From: DATARH01 sp963778385
GTDB taxonomy: Bacteria > Pseudomonadota > Alphaproteobacteria > ATCC43930 > CGMCC-115725
Reading direction: 5' to 3'
DNA: 64,000 nt
NCBI GenBank assembly: GCA_963778385.1
Contig: CAVZUA010000002.1
Location: 372,001-436,000 of the forward strand
The notes beneath the pieces are model-generated. The model saw only the letters and a program-made list of their open reading frames with translations. It had not been told where the DNA came from and ran no database searches. Positions 8,724 through 16,886 of this stretch are shown here, one piece after another. A program made the translations under genes and the position numbers. Position 1 is the stretch's first letter; every line of letters starts with the position of its first letter.

Positions 8724-9875
8724 ATGGCCGGCTCACTCGAAGGCATCCGGGTGCTCGAATTGGCACGCTACCAGGCGGGGCCGCGCGGCGGGATGATCAT
8801 GTCCGACCTCGGCGCCGAGGTGATCAAGATCGAAAAGCTGGGCGGCGAGGAAACCCGCCGGTCCGAGCCGGTGGTCAAGGGCGTCAGCGTCTATTTCACC
8901 GTCTACAACCGCGGCAAGAAGAGCCTGTGCATGGATTTGCGCACGGCGAAGGGCAAGGAAATCTTTGCCGAACTGGTCAAGACTGCCGACGTGGTGCTGG
9001 AGAATTTCCGCCCCGGCACGATGGCGCAGATGGGCTTCAGCTATGAAGAGCTGTGCAAGATCAAACCCGACATCATCCTCACCTCGGTGTCGGGTTTTGG
9101 CCAATACGGCCCCTATCGCGAGCGCCCGGCGTTCGACCCGCTGGGCCAGGCGATGAGCGGCCTCATGGACCTCACCGGCAAGCCGGTCGGCACCCCGCTC
9201 GGCGCGGCGACCTCGCTGGTCGACCGCTACACCTCGCTGCACGCGACGATCGGCACGCTGGCCGCGCTGCACCATCGCGACAAAACCGGCGAGGGCCAGC
9301 TGGTCGATTGCTGCCTGATGGATTCGGCGCTGACCATGGTGGAAATCCCCACCGCCTACTACCTGCTGACCGGCGAGGAAGGCGGCGAGGGCGGCCGGCC
9401 GCCCTACAAATGCCAGGACGGTCATGTAGTGATCTCGGCCTCGGGCAGCGCCATGGCCACCCGTCTGCTGCAGATCGCCACCGGCGACAAAGAGGCGAGC
9501 GCCGCCGGGTTTACCAGCCGCGTGGGCGCCGGTGATGCGCGCAAGCTCGCGGTGGGAAAGTGGTGCGAAGAGAACACCGTCGACCATGTGGTCAAGACGC
9601 TGCTCGAGGCGGAAATCCCCGTCGCGCCGGTCAAGACCATCCCGCAGGTCGCGGTCGACCCGCATCTCTGGGAGCGCGAGATGCTGGTGAAGATGCCCGA
9701 CGCCGTCGCCGGCGAGGTGTTTGTCCCCGGCGCGACGATCAAGATGTCAAAAACCCCCGGCCGCGTCGGCCACGTCCCGATCCCCGGCGAGCACACCGAC
9801 GCGGTGCTGTCGTCGATCCTCGGCTACGACGCCGCGACCCTGACGCAATTGCGGGCGGAGAAGGTGATCGGATAG
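8724..9875 (+). CDS. Class III CoA-transferase (CaiB/BaiF family)
   Basis: The 383-residue protein shows the family III CoA-transferase pattern: GIRVLELARYQAGPRGGMIMSDLGAEVIKIE at the N terminus, the block NRGKKSLCMDL, and the region VDCCLMDSALTMVE, which carries the acidic residue that forms the CoA mixed anhydride. These enzymes move CoA between organic acids. The start is placed at 8724, preceded by GGGAGGAC; an upstream in-frame GTG at 8688 lacks a ribosome site. It follows the PEP-mutase-family gene and precedes the HCCA-isomerase-like gene by only 6 nt, so the three likely form an operon activating and degrading an acid. Confidence 0.92.
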   Translation: MAGSLEGIRVLELARYQAGPRGGMIMSDLGAEVIKIEKLGGEETRRSEPVVKGVSVYFTVYNRGKKSLCMDLRTAKGKEIFAELVKTADVVLENFRPGTMAQMGFSYEELCKIKPDIILTSVSGFGQYGPYRERPAFDPLGQAMSGLMDLTGKPVGTPLGAATSLVDRYTSLHATIGTLAALHHRDKTGEGQLVDCCLMDSALTMVEIPTAYYLLTGEEGGEGGRPPYKCQDGHVVISASGSAMATRLLQIATGDKEASAAGFTSRVGAGDARKLAVGKWCEENTVDHVVKTLLEAEIPVAPVKTIPQVAVDPHLWEREMLVKMPDAVAGEVFVPGATIKMSKTPGRVGHVPIPGEHTDAVLSSILGYDAATLTQLRAEKVIG

Positions 9876-9881
9876 CTCGCA

Positions 9882-10505
9882 ATGCCGAGCACCGTCACCC
9901 TCTACACCGATTACAAAAGTCCCTACGCCTATCTGGCGAAAGACCCGGCCTTCGCTCTCGTGCGTGATCTCGGCGTGCGGCTTGAGGTGTTGCCGTACAT
10001 TCTGAACATTCCGGATTTTCTCGGGTCGGCACGGCTCGACGAGACCGGCAACGTCATCGAGCAAAACCGCAACGCGCATCAGTGGCGGCGCGTCAAATAC
10101 AGCTACATGGATTGCCGCCGACACGCGCGGAAACGCGGCCTCGTTATTCGCGGTACCATCAAGATCTGGGACAGCGTACTCGCCGCATCCGGCATGCTCT
10201 ACGCCAAGCGCCAGGGTGACGCAGTGTTTCGCGCCTATCACGACCGCATCTTCGAGCGGTTCTGGAAACGGGAGCTCGACATCGAGGATCTCGCGGCCGT
10301 TACCGCGGTGCTGGCGGAAACCGGCGCGGAGACCACCGGCTTCGCCGATTACGCCATCGCCGAGGGGCCGGCGGAGGTCAACGCCATCTCCCGCGCCGCC
10401 GAGGAAACCGGGGTTTTCGGCGTGCCGACCTTTGTCATCGATGGCGAGCTATTCTGGGGCGGTGAGCATCTATCCGATATCCGCGAAATACTGTCCGGGC
10501 AATAA
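9882..10505 (+). CDS. 2-hydroxychromene-2-carboxylate isomerase / DsbA-like thioredoxin-fold protein
   Basis: The 207-residue protein has the kappa-class GST/DsbA-like fold used by HCCA isomerases. The N-terminal TLYTDYKSPYAYLAKD places a serine (SPY) where DsbA has its first cysteine, there is no CxxC, and the C-terminal cis-proline block reads FGVPTFVIDGELFWGGEHL. HCCA isomerase interconverts chromene and benzylidenepyruvate intermediates in naphthalene-type degradation; homologues in other pathways use glutathione. It begins 6 nt after the CoA-transferase stop. A hairpin at 10567-10586 may end this transcript. Confidence 0.8.
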   Translation: MPSTVTLYTDYKSPYAYLAKDPAFALVRDLGVRLEVLPYILNIPDFLGSARLDETGNVIEQNRNAHQWRRVKYSYMDCRRHARKRGLVIRGTIKIWDSVLAASGMLYAKRQGDAVFRAYHDRIFERFWKRELDIEDLAAVTAVLAETGAETTGFADYAIAEGPAEVNAISRAAEETGVFGVPTFVIDGELFWGGEHLSDIREILSGQ

Positions 10506-10566
10506 AATCAATATGTCAACAATATTACCCGCCCGATGCCAACTAAAAATTTAAATATATGACTCG

Positions 10567-10586
10567 CTTCCGCCAAACAGCGGAAG
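10567..10586 (+). terminator. Possible terminator hairpin after the HCCA-isomerase-like gene
   Basis: A perfect 7-bp stem (CTTCCGC at 10567-10573, GCGGAAG at 10580-10586) with a 6-nt loop lies 61 nt after the stop. A weak T-rich stretch (ATTTTTCC) follows 8 nt later rather than directly, so efficiency is uncertain. Confidence 0.4.
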
Positions 10587-10672
10587 TTGTCTGAGATTTT
10601 TCCGGATCGATAACCGGTCGGCTTTGTTAGCGAGCGGAGACCTACCGCTGACAACAATCGATATGGAGCAAA

Positions 10673-10906
10673 ATGCACCGATTTTCATTCGCTATTTTGG
10701 CGCTGAGCGCGACACTGGTTGCCGCCGGAGCGGCCATGGCTCAGGCGTATCCGCCCTATGCCTACCCGGCGCCTACCAATCCGTACTACTACCCGCAATA
10801 TGCTCCCCCGCCTCCGCCGGCGGTCACTTACACGCCGGGCCCGTACGATGGAACGCACACGGGCGGCGGCGCCGGCCGCGGTTACTGGGGGCCGAAAGCC
10901 AACTAA
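10673..10906 (+). CDS. Small secreted Pro/Tyr-rich protein, unknown function
   Basis: The 77-residue protein starts with a clear signal peptide (MHRFSFAILALSATLVAAGAAMA, cleavage near AMA-Q24). The mature part of about 53 residues is rich in proline and tyrosine (PPYAYPAPTNPYYYPQY) and ends with glycine-rich GGGAGRGYWG. No domain is recognised. Such low-complexity exported peptides are common in alphaproteobacteria and may be envelope-associated. It is preceded by an unusually A+T-rich stretch (about 10506-10672) that probably holds its promoter. It is convergent with the acyl-CoA dehydrogenase gene 19 nt downstream. Confidence 0.65.
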   Translation: MHRFSFAILALSATLVAAGAAMAQAYPPYAYPAPTNPYYYPQYAPPPPPAVTYTPGPYDGTHTGGGAGRGYWGPKAN

Positions 10907-10925
10907 CCTTCGTCGGCCAAGCCGG

Positions 10926-12053
10926 CTACGCGATCTGCGCCGCGAGCTTCGCCAGGTGGTAGCCGGTGTCGCCGAAGCTGTGCTCGATGACCATGCAGCG
11001 GCGGAAATAATGACCGACGGCGTATTCGTCGGTCATGCCGATGCCGCCGTGGAGCTGCACCGCGTTCTGTGACACGAAGCGCGCCGCCTGGCCGACGCCG
11101 ACCTTGGCGGTCGAGAGGTCGTGGGCACGCTGCGCGGCGTCTTCGTCGTCGACCATCACCGCGGCGAGCATCGCCAGCGAGCGCCCCTGCTCCATGGCGA
11201 TCATCATCTCCGTCGCCCGGTGCTGCAGCGCCTGATTCTCGCCGATCGGCTTGCCGAACTGCACGCGGGTTTTCATATACTCAACCGTCATGTCGAGCAT
11301 TGTCTCCATCGTGCCGATCGCCTCGGCGCTGGTCGCGGCGACGCCGGCCTCGACGACGCGCTCGATGACCGCAAGCGCCGCGCCCGGCTCGCCCAACGGC
11401 TCCGCCTCGACGCCAGACAGCGACATATCGGCGGCGCGGGTGCCGTCGCGCATCGGATAGGCGCGGCGCGCGACGCCGCTCGCCGCCGGGTCGACAAGAA
11501 ACAGGCTGATGCCGTCCGGGTCGTGGCGATCGCCGGCGACGCGGGCGCTGACGATCAGCCGGTCGGCGCTGTCGCCGTGCACGACGACGGATTTCGCGCC
11601 GTCGAGCCGCCAACCGCCGGCCATCCTCGTCGCGGTCGTGACGACATCGTTGAGGTCGTAGCGTGCCTGGCGCTCGCCATGCGCCCACGCAAGGCGCAGG
11701 CTGCCGTCCACGATCTGCGGGACCAGCGCCTCTTGCTGTTCCTTGTTGCCGGCGAGCTTGAGCGCGGTGCCGGCGAGCACCACGGTCGCGAGATACGGCT
11801 CCAGCGCGATGACGCGGCCCAGCGCCTCCATGACGATCATGGTCTCGACGCCGCCGCCGCCGAACCCGCCTTGCTCCTCGGCGAATGGCAGGCCGAGCAG
11901 CCCCATCTCCGCATATTGCGCCCACATCGCCCGGCTGAAGCCCTCGGGCTCAGCCATATAGGTCTTGCGCTGGGCGAACTCGTAGCTATCGCCCAACAGC
12001 CGGTCGAGGCTCTCACGCAACAGCCGCTGCTCTTCGGTGAATTCGAAATCCAT
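10926..12053 (-). CDS. Acyl-CoA dehydrogenase, pimeloyl-CoA dehydrogenase small-subunit (PimD) type
   Basis: The 375-residue protein begins MDFEFTEEQRLLRESLDRLL and continues MGLLGLPFAEEQGGFGGGGVETMIVMEALG, a pattern I recognise from PimD-like small subunits. The C-terminal FAD-binding bundle (VQLHGGIGMTDEYAVGHYFRR) is complete. Acyl-CoA dehydrogenases oxidise the alpha-beta bond of CoA thioesters using FAD and pass electrons to ETF. The partner large-subunit-like gene lies just upstream on the same strand. Together they probably form a heteromeric dehydrogenase for a dicarboxylyl-CoA or cyclic acyl-CoA; the exact substrate is inferred only from family resemblance. Confidence 0.85.
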   Translation of the reverse strand: MDFEFTEEQRLLRESLDRLLGDSYEFAQRKTYMAEPEGFSRAMWAQYAEMGLLGLPFAEEQGGFGGGGVETMIVMEALGRVIALEPYLATVVLAGTALKLAGNKEQQEALVPQIVDGSLRLAWAHGERQARYDLNDVVTTATRMAGGWRLDGAKSVVVHGDSADRLIVSARVAGDRHDPDGISLFLVDPAASGVARRAYPMRDGTRAADMSLSGVEAEPLGEPGAALAVIERVVEAGVAATSAEAIGTMETMLDMTVEYMKTRVQFGKPIGENQALQHRATEMMIAMEQGRSLAMLAAVMVDDEDAAQRAHDLSTAKVGVGQAARFVSQNAVQLHGGIGMTDEYAVGHYFRRCMVIEHSFGDTGYHLAKLAAQIA

Positions 12054-12071
12054 CCGCCGTCATCTCCAAAA

Positions 12072-12135
12072 TCGTCACCCCCGGACTTGATCCGGGGGTC
12101 CATTGGATGGCCGGGTCAAGCCCGGCCATGACGAT
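12072..12135. repeat. Palindromic intergenic repeat, family F
   Basis: Nested hairpins CCCCCGGA-CTTGA-TCCGGGGG and GGCCGGG-TCAA-GCCCGGCC are enclosed by short arms TCGTCA and TGACGA. The element separates the two acyl-CoA dehydrogenase genes, and the upstream gene's stop lies 14 nt beyond it. It could lower expression of the downstream subunit gene or stabilise the upstream message. Confidence 0.85.
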
Positions 12136-12149
12136 GTTTTGTGAAGGTG

Positions 12150-13358
12150 CTAAAGCCCCAGCACCGCCTTCGAGACGATGTTCTTCATGATCTCGTTGGT
12201 GCCGCCATAGATCGATGCGGCGCGCAGCATCAGGTAGCTGCGCGTGGTCTCGGCCGGCCAGGCGGGCCCGAGCTCCGGCTCGTTCGACAACGCCTGCAGC
12301 TCCGCGGCCCAATCCGGCATCGACAGCGGCCCGCCGACATCCATCACCATCTCCGTCGTCGATTGTAAGAGTTCGGTGCCCTTGATCTTGAGCACCGAGG
12401 TAAGCGGGTCGGGCTGGCCGCTTCCCTTATTCTTGTCATGCGCCGAGATCACCCGCAGGTTGGTGATGTCGAGCGCCTTGATGTCGACCTCGAACTGCGC
12501 GAGGCGCTGGCGGAAGACCGGGTCGTCGATCAGCGGCCGGCCGTTCTGCATCACCTCCTGCGCCTTCTCCTTGGCGGTGCGCACCCGCTCCTTGGACTTG
12601 CCGATCCGGGCGATGCCGGTGCGCTCATTGCCGAGCAGGTATTTGGCGACGTCCCAGCCCTTGTTTTCCTCGCCGACGCGCATCGAGATCGGCACTTTGA
12701 CGTCGTCGAAAAACACCTCATTGAGGTGATGCGTGCCGTCGATCGAGATGATCGGGCGCACGGTGATTCCCGGCGTCTTCATGTCGATCAGCAGGAAAGA
12801 GATGCCCATCTGCCGCTTTGGCGCGTTGGGGTCGGTGCGCACTAGGCAAAAGCACCAATCGGCCATATGCGCGGTCGAGGTCCAGATCTTCTGGCCGTTG
12901 ACGATGTACTCGTCGCCGACGCGCTTTGCCGCGGTCTTGAGCGCCGCGAGATCGGAGCCGGCGCCCGGCTCTGAAAAGCCTTGGCACCACCAGTCGTCGA
13001 CATTGGCGGCGCGCGGCAGGAAGCGCTTCTTCTGCTCGTCGGTGCCGAATTGGATCAGCACCGGCCCGATCATCGTGATGTTGAACACCTGCATATCGGG
13101 CGCGTTGGCGAGCTGGTTTTCCTCGAGGAACATCATCCGCTGGATCGGCGACCAGCCGGGGCCGCCCCATTCCTTGGGCCACAGATAGGCGGCCCAGTTC
13201 CGGGCGTTGAGGATGCGCTGCCAGCGGATCGTGTCTTCCTTCTCGGCGCCGTAGCCGAGGCGCAGCTTGTCGCGAATATCGGTCGGCAGGCTGTCGCGGA
13301 TGAACGCCCGCAACTCGTCGCGAAACGCCAGTTCCTCGGCGCTGAAGCGAAGGTCCAT
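12150..13358 (-). CDS. Acyl-CoA dehydrogenase, pimeloyl-CoA dehydrogenase large-subunit (PimC) type
   Basis: This 402-residue protein starts MDLRFSAEELAFRDELRAFIRDSLP and carries the acyl-CoA dehydrogenase signature WWCQGFSEPGAGSDLAALKT, the beta-domain segment GISFLLIDMKTPGITVRPI and the C-terminal YGGTNEIMKNIVSK. The features match PimC-like large subunits. The start at 13358 has GGGAGGAC just upstream; the frame continues further upstream, but that extension has no supporting start. It is the first gene of the pair, with the PimD-like gene 96 nt downstream across repeat F. The gene is divergent from the hydrolase at 13492. Confidence 0.88.
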   Translation of the reverse strand: MDLRFSAEELAFRDELRAFIRDSLPTDIRDKLRLGYGAEKEDTIRWQRILNARNWAAYLWPKEWGGPGWSPIQRMMFLEENQLANAPDMQVFNITMIGPVLIQFGTDEQKKRFLPRAANVDDWWCQGFSEPGAGSDLAALKTAAKRVGDEYIVNGQKIWTSTAHMADWCFCLVRTDPNAPKRQMGISFLLIDMKTPGITVRPIISIDGTHHLNEVFFDDVKVPISMRVGEENKGWDVAKYLLGNERTGIARIGKSKERVRTAKEKAQEVMQNGRPLIDDPVFRQRLAQFEVDIKALDITNLRVISAHDKNKGSGQPDPLTSVLKIKGTELLQSTTEMVMDVGGPLSMPDWAAELQALSNEPELGPAWPAETTRSYLMLRAASIYGGTNEIMKNIVSKAVLGL

Positions 13359-13491
13359 GATCTCGTCCTCCCTGCACCTATCCGCGACGCGCGCGCGGAA
13401 CGCGTATCTACATCGGAATGCATCCTCGAACCAAGGGGTCAAGGGTGCTAGCCTCGCCGCGGCGAGACCGCATTTCAAAATAGCCGCTCCG

Positions 13492-14706
13492 GTGCAGCGC
13501 GAGGCCTCATCATCGACACGTAGATGGCGGCCGCGCGGAGCAAGCGGCTGGCTGCTGTCGCTGGTGGCGACCGCGCTGTTCATCGCTTTTGCGGCGCTGG
13601 CTTTCGCGATGATCGTCCCGGTGCGGTTCGACAATCTGCTCGGCCTGGCCGCCCTCGGGGCTTTGTCCTTCCCGCTTCACATCCTCGCCCCCGCATTGCT
13701 CGCCGCTGCTTTGGCGGTTTTCGCGGGGATAAAGCGAGCCCGTTTCGCGGCGGCCCTCTTTACCGCCGCGATGCTGATCGGCGCGATGCTCGCGCTGTGG
13801 CCCAGCATCGCGTTGTACCGCTTCGCACAGGACGAGAATGTCGCCTTGTCGCTTGCCGGATATCTCGCCAATGGCGCGCACCTGAACTTGGCGCGACCGC
13901 GGCAGCTCAACCGGACCGTCGTCTATGGCGTGGCGGCGGACGGCACAGAATTGCGGCTCGACGCCTGGCCGGCGACGGAGAACGCAGGCGCCTTGCGGCC
14001 CACCTTTGTCCGAATTCACGGCGGCGGCTTCGTCCGAGGCGAGCGCAGCGACATCCCCGACTGGGACCGCTGGTTCAACGAGCTCGGCTACACCGTGTTT
14101 GACATCGATTATCGCCTGCCACCGCCGGTGCGGTGGCGCGACGAGATCGGCGACCTCAAGTGCGCGCTGGGCTGGGTCGCGGCGCATGCCGGCGACTACG
14201 GTATCGACCCGGCGCGGATCAGCGTCATCGGGTTCTCGGCCGGCGCTACCCTCGCTTTGCTGGCCGCCTACAGCGCGGGCGATCCGCGACTGGCGCCCTC
14301 CTGCGACGTGCCTGCGATATCGGTTCGCTCGGTGATCAATCTCTACGGGATCCCCGACATGCCCGGGCTTTACGACACCAGCCCCAGCAAAGACATGGTG
14401 CATGAAAATGCGGCTGCTTATATCGGCGGCAGCCCCTCCGAATTTCCCGACCGTCACGCCGCCGTATCGCCGTTGAATTACATCGGCCCCGCGTCGCCGC
14501 CGACGATCTCCTTTCTCGGCGCAAGCGACCGGATCGTGCCCCGTCGGCAGCTTTTCGAGCTCGACACCGCGTTGAAACGCGCCGGCGTCGCGAGCGAGGC
14601 CTATCTGCTGCCCGCGACCGACCACGGTTTCGACATCAATTGGGGCGGTTTCGCCACCCAGTTCGCGCGGGCGAAGATCTCGCGATTCCTTGAACGCTAC
14701 CGTTGA
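13492..14706 (+). CDS. Membrane-anchored alpha/beta hydrolase (HSL/BD-FAE-like esterase)
   Basis: The protein is about 404 residues from the GTG at 13492. Three hydrophobic segments (WLLSLVATALFIAFAALAF; a proline-containing pair around FPLHILAPALLAAALAVFAGI; AALFTAAMLIGAMLALWPSI) occupy roughly residues 18-120 and anchor a C-terminal hydrolase. That domain has the HGGGF oxyanion motif, the nucleophile elbow GFSAGA, an acid near SDRIVP and the histidine in DHGF. This is the pattern of hormone-sensitive-lipase-type esterases. The start is uncertain: the frame is open far upstream through the divergent dehydrogenase gene, and no ATG lies between 13358 and the first membrane helix. The substrate is unknown. 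Confidence 0.7.
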   Translation: MQREASSSTRRWRPRGASGWLLSLVATALFIAFAALAFAMIVPVRFDNLLGLAALGALSFPLHILAPALLAAALAVFAGIKRARFAAALFTAAMLIGAMLALWPSIALYRFAQDENVALSLAGYLANGAHLNLARPRQLNRTVVYGVAADGTELRLDAWPATENAGALRPTFVRIHGGGFVRGERSDIPDWDRWFNELGYTVFDIDYRLPPPVRWRDEIGDLKCALGWVAAHAGDYGIDPARISVIGFSAGATLALLAAYSAGDPRLAPSCDVPAISVRSVINLYGIPDMPGLYDTSPSKDMVHENAAAYIGGSPSEFPDRHAAVSPLNYIGPASPPTISFLGASDRIVPRRQLFELDTALKRAGVASEAYLLPATDHGFDINWGGFATQFARAKISRFLERYR

Positions 14707-14775
14707 CGGCGGCACAGTGGATCGCGCTCCGCAAGGGTGCTACCGTTCTCCAAATCAAACGCGAGGGAGCGCGGC

Positions 14776-15513
14776 ATGCGTGACCTTCCGGGCAAGGAAT
14801 TGGCGCAGGAGCTGATGGCGGCGAGCCGCGGCGCGGCGCGCGCGACGCCAATGGAAGACGTCATCGCCAAGGCCGGCAATGGCGGGCTCGACGCCGCGGC
14901 GACGCACCGGTTGGTCGGCCGGCTCTGGGCGCTCGAACGAATGTTCTACTACATCTACGGCGGCTGGGGTCAGGGGCTGGAGATCAACGACTTCCCGCCC
15001 TCGGTCAAATACCTGTTCTCAAAGCAGATCGTCGACGAGTTGACGCACGAGATGCTGTACATGGACCTCCTGTTGAAAAAGGGGTTCGTGGCCAATCAGA
15101 AAGCCGCCTTCGCCGACCCGGTCTGCGGTTTTCGGGTCAACTCCTCGCTGGCCTATTACGTCTTCTCGCTGCGCAACCTGGCGACCTACCCCCATACGAT
15201 CCGCATCGCCGCGCTCAACCTCGGCCCGAAGATTTTGGAACTGGCGTGGACCGAGGCGCTGGCCGAGGCCACCGCCGACGCCGACCTCAAGGGCGCGCTC
15301 GAAAGCCAGATCGTCGAGAACCGCAGCCACATCAATATGGGGCGGCGCATCGTCGAGGAATTCATCGCCAAGCCGGTCGACGCCGAGCTGACCCGGTGGG
15401 CGGTCGACATCGCGACGCGCGACTATCGCCGCTACCTGCGGGAGGTCGCCGACATCGTGCTCGACCGCCCGCTAACCCCGCCCACGCCACCGCGCGTGCG
15501 CGTACTGGATTGA
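14776..15513 (+). CDS. Ferritin-like diiron-type protein, subunit 1 of an uncharacterised oxygenase-like operon
   Basis: The 245-residue, mostly helical protein has the metal-ligand pattern of ferritin-like diiron proteins: E54 in helix 1, E88-x-x-H91 in DELTHEMLYMD, E155/E160 in helix 3 and E181-x3-H185 in helix 4. The helix-2 motif and the following LLLKKGF resemble the PaaA/PaaC subunits of phenylacetyl-CoA epoxidase. The start at 14776 follows GAGGGAG. It heads a four-gene unit with two ferredoxins and a second ferritin-like protein, so the likely role is a multicomponent oxygenase or oxidase fed by ferredoxin. Substrate and product are not known, and I do not recognise a characterised orthologue. 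Confidence 0.65.
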   Translation: MRDLPGKELAQELMAASRGAARATPMEDVIAKAGNGGLDAAATHRLVGRLWALERMFYYIYGGWGQGLEINDFPPSVKYLFSKQIVDELTHEMLYMDLLLKKGFVANQKAAFADPVCGFRVNSSLAYYVFSLRNLATYPHTIRIAALNLGPKILELAWTEALAEATADADLKGALESQIVENRSHINMGRRIVEEFIAKPVDAELTRWAVDIATRDYRRYLREVADIVLDRPLTPPTPPRVRVLD

Positions 15514-15524
15514 GGGAGGCGCCG

Positions 15525-15770
15525 GTGCTGAAGGTCGACCACGCACACTGCACCGAATGCCGCATGTGCTACATCGTCTGCCGCGAGCTCGACATCAACG
15601 CGGTCTATGTCGCGCTGGAGCCGCTGCACCGCATCGAGATTGACATCGACAAGTGCACCTATCCCGGCTGCACCGCCTGCCTCATGTATTGCCCGGCCGC
15701 CGGCTCGATCGTCGAGGCCGAGACCGGCCGCTCGGTCGTCCCGCCGCCACCCGAAGCATGGAGGACGTGA
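15525..15770 (+). CDS. 2[4Fe-4S] ferredoxin
   Basis: The 81-residue protein starts at a GTG 11 nt after the previous stop, behind GAGGGAGG. It has two cluster motifs: C-x2-C-x2-C-x3-C (CTECRMCYIVC, about residues 9-19) and C-x4-C-x2-C-x3-CP (CTYPGCTACLMYCP, about residues 44-57). The second motif has a widened first spacing, as in some Alvin-type ferredoxins. The last cysteine of the first motif is followed by arginine rather than proline. It probably carries electrons to the flanking ferritin-like proteins, and its stop lies one base before the next ATG. Confidence 0.85.
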   Translation: MLKVDHAHCTECRMCYIVCRELDINAVYVALEPLHRIEIDIDKCTYPGCTACLMYCPAAGSIVEAETGRSVVPPPPEAWRT

Positions 15771-15771
15771 A

Positions 15772-16512
15772 ATGCATCCGCTCCTCGAAGAATTTCTCGA
15801 CAAATGGGTGTGGCCGACGATGCCCGGTGCACCGGGGGCCGAGTTCCGCCTCAAGATCACCCGCGAGCGCTGCATCAAGGGCTGGGAGCTGAACCTGGCC
15901 CGCACGCTCGCCGACATCGAGGAGGAGCTGAAGACCAACGACGAATCCTGGAAAAAGGCGCATGCGCTGCGCGGCTACGCCGCCGAGGGCGTGCATATGT
16001 CGATCAAGCAGATGTCGGCGCAGCTGCTCTCGGTCGACATCGCCGAGCAGGAGAAATACATCGACCTGCAACGCATGCGCGCCCGCCAGATCTGGGACGA
16101 ATGCAAGCACTCGAAGCTGCACGCCGACGTGCTGCTCGGCAAAGGCTGGGTCAATGACGAGCGCGAGCTGATGGATATCAAGGACGCCAACGTGCAGCCG
16201 CTGCCGGCGTATTTCGGGCTGTCGATGATGTTCCCGCATATCCATCCGCTGGCCCGCGCGGCGCAGAATTACTACACCGAGGCCAATGCCTGTCTCGGGA
16301 TCATGGCCTATCTGCACCTCGTCGACGACCCGCTGGTGCGGCACGAGCATTTGTCGCAGCAGGACGAGGAGCTGATGCACTTCATGGAAGGCAAATTCCA
16401 GCTCGACTTCTACTGCACCGACGAGGTCTCGCAGCATCATGTCGAGGATGCGCTCGGCTACCTGCTCTACCAGATCGGCGGCATCGCCGAGAACGCCCCA
16501 ATCCGGCCGTGA
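15772..16512 (+). CDS. Ferritin-like diiron-type protein, subunit 2
   Basis: The 246-residue helical protein is a second ferritin-like subunit. It has E110-x-x-H113 in DECKHSKLH, with an extra H117, E170 in YYTEANACLG and E218-x3-H222 in DEVSQHHVED; another ExxH occurs at E72/H75. The DECKHSKLHADVLLGKGW segment aligns by eye with DELTHEMLYMDLLLKKGF of subunit 1, and both share the unusual ExxxH in the last helix. The pair are therefore diverged paralogues, probably forming a heteromer. The gene overlaps nothing but starts directly behind the ferredoxin gene. A palindromic repeat separates it from the last gene of the unit. Confidence 0.65.
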   Translation: MHPLLEEFLDKWVWPTMPGAPGAEFRLKITRERCIKGWELNLARTLADIEEELKTNDESWKKAHALRGYAAEGVHMSIKQMSAQLLSVDIAEQEKYIDLQRMRARQIWDECKHSKLHADVLLGKGWVNDERELMDIKDANVQPLPAYFGLSMMFPHIHPLARAAQNYYTEANACLGIMAYLHLVDDPLVRHEHLSQQDEELMHFMEGKFQLDFYCTDEVSQHHVEDALGYLLYQIGGIAENAPIRP

Positions 16513-16523
16513 CATTTTTGATT

Positions 16524-16666
16524 GTCATTCCGGGGCGCCGCGAAGCGGTGAACCCGGAACCCATGAACACCGACCTAGCCGATAAGATGCCGACGGTCGA
16601 ACCGATTTCTGCGCTGTCCGTGTTCATGGGTTCCGGGCCCAGCGCTCCGCGTTGTCCCGGAATGAC
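16524..16666. repeat. Palindromic intergenic repeat, family C copy 2
   Basis: It has the same architecture as the copy at 4637-4778: GTCATTCCGGGGC at the left, CCCGGAATGAC at the right and inner arms around CCCATGAACAC and GTGTTCATGGG. It lies inside the ferritin-like/ferredoxin operon, where it could act as an mRNA processing or stabilising hairpin. Confidence 0.9.
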
Positions 16667-16687
16667 ATGGAGAAAAGGACCGCGGCG

Positions 16688-16885
16688 ATGAAACTCCGCA
16701 TCGAATTTCCGCCCTGCAATTCCTGCGGGCTGTGCCGCGAGGTTTGTCCGGAATTGGCGATCCGCCCGACCTTGCTGGAGCCGCGGCACCTTTACGAAAT
16801 CATCCCGGAGAAATGCACCGGCTGCGGCGAATGCCTCGACTATTGCCCGGCGCCCGGCGCCTTATTGCAATACGCCGGCCCCTAA
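16688..16885 (+). CDS. 2[4Fe-4S] ferredoxin
   Basis: The 65-residue protein has two canonical bacterial ferredoxin motifs, CNSCGLCREVCP (residues 10-21) and CTGCGECLDYCP (about residues 43-54). It lacks the widened spacing seen in the first ferredoxin of the operon, so the two are not simple duplicates and could have different potentials. The start at 16688 is favoured; in-frame ATGs upstream would translate the end of the palindromic repeat. It is convergent with the response regulator, one base apart. It probably completes the electron path of the ferritin-like oxygenase-type unit. Confidence 0.85.
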   Translation: MKLRIEFPPCNSCGLCREVCPELAIRPTLLEPRHLYEIIPEKCTGCGECLDYCPAPGALLQYAGP

Positions 16886-16886
16886 A

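Noticed and set aside
13359..13634. 92-residue N-terminal extension of the PimC-like dehydrogenase
   Set aside because: The extension has no family similarity and overlaps the divergent hydrolase; GGGAGGAC supports the start at 13358.
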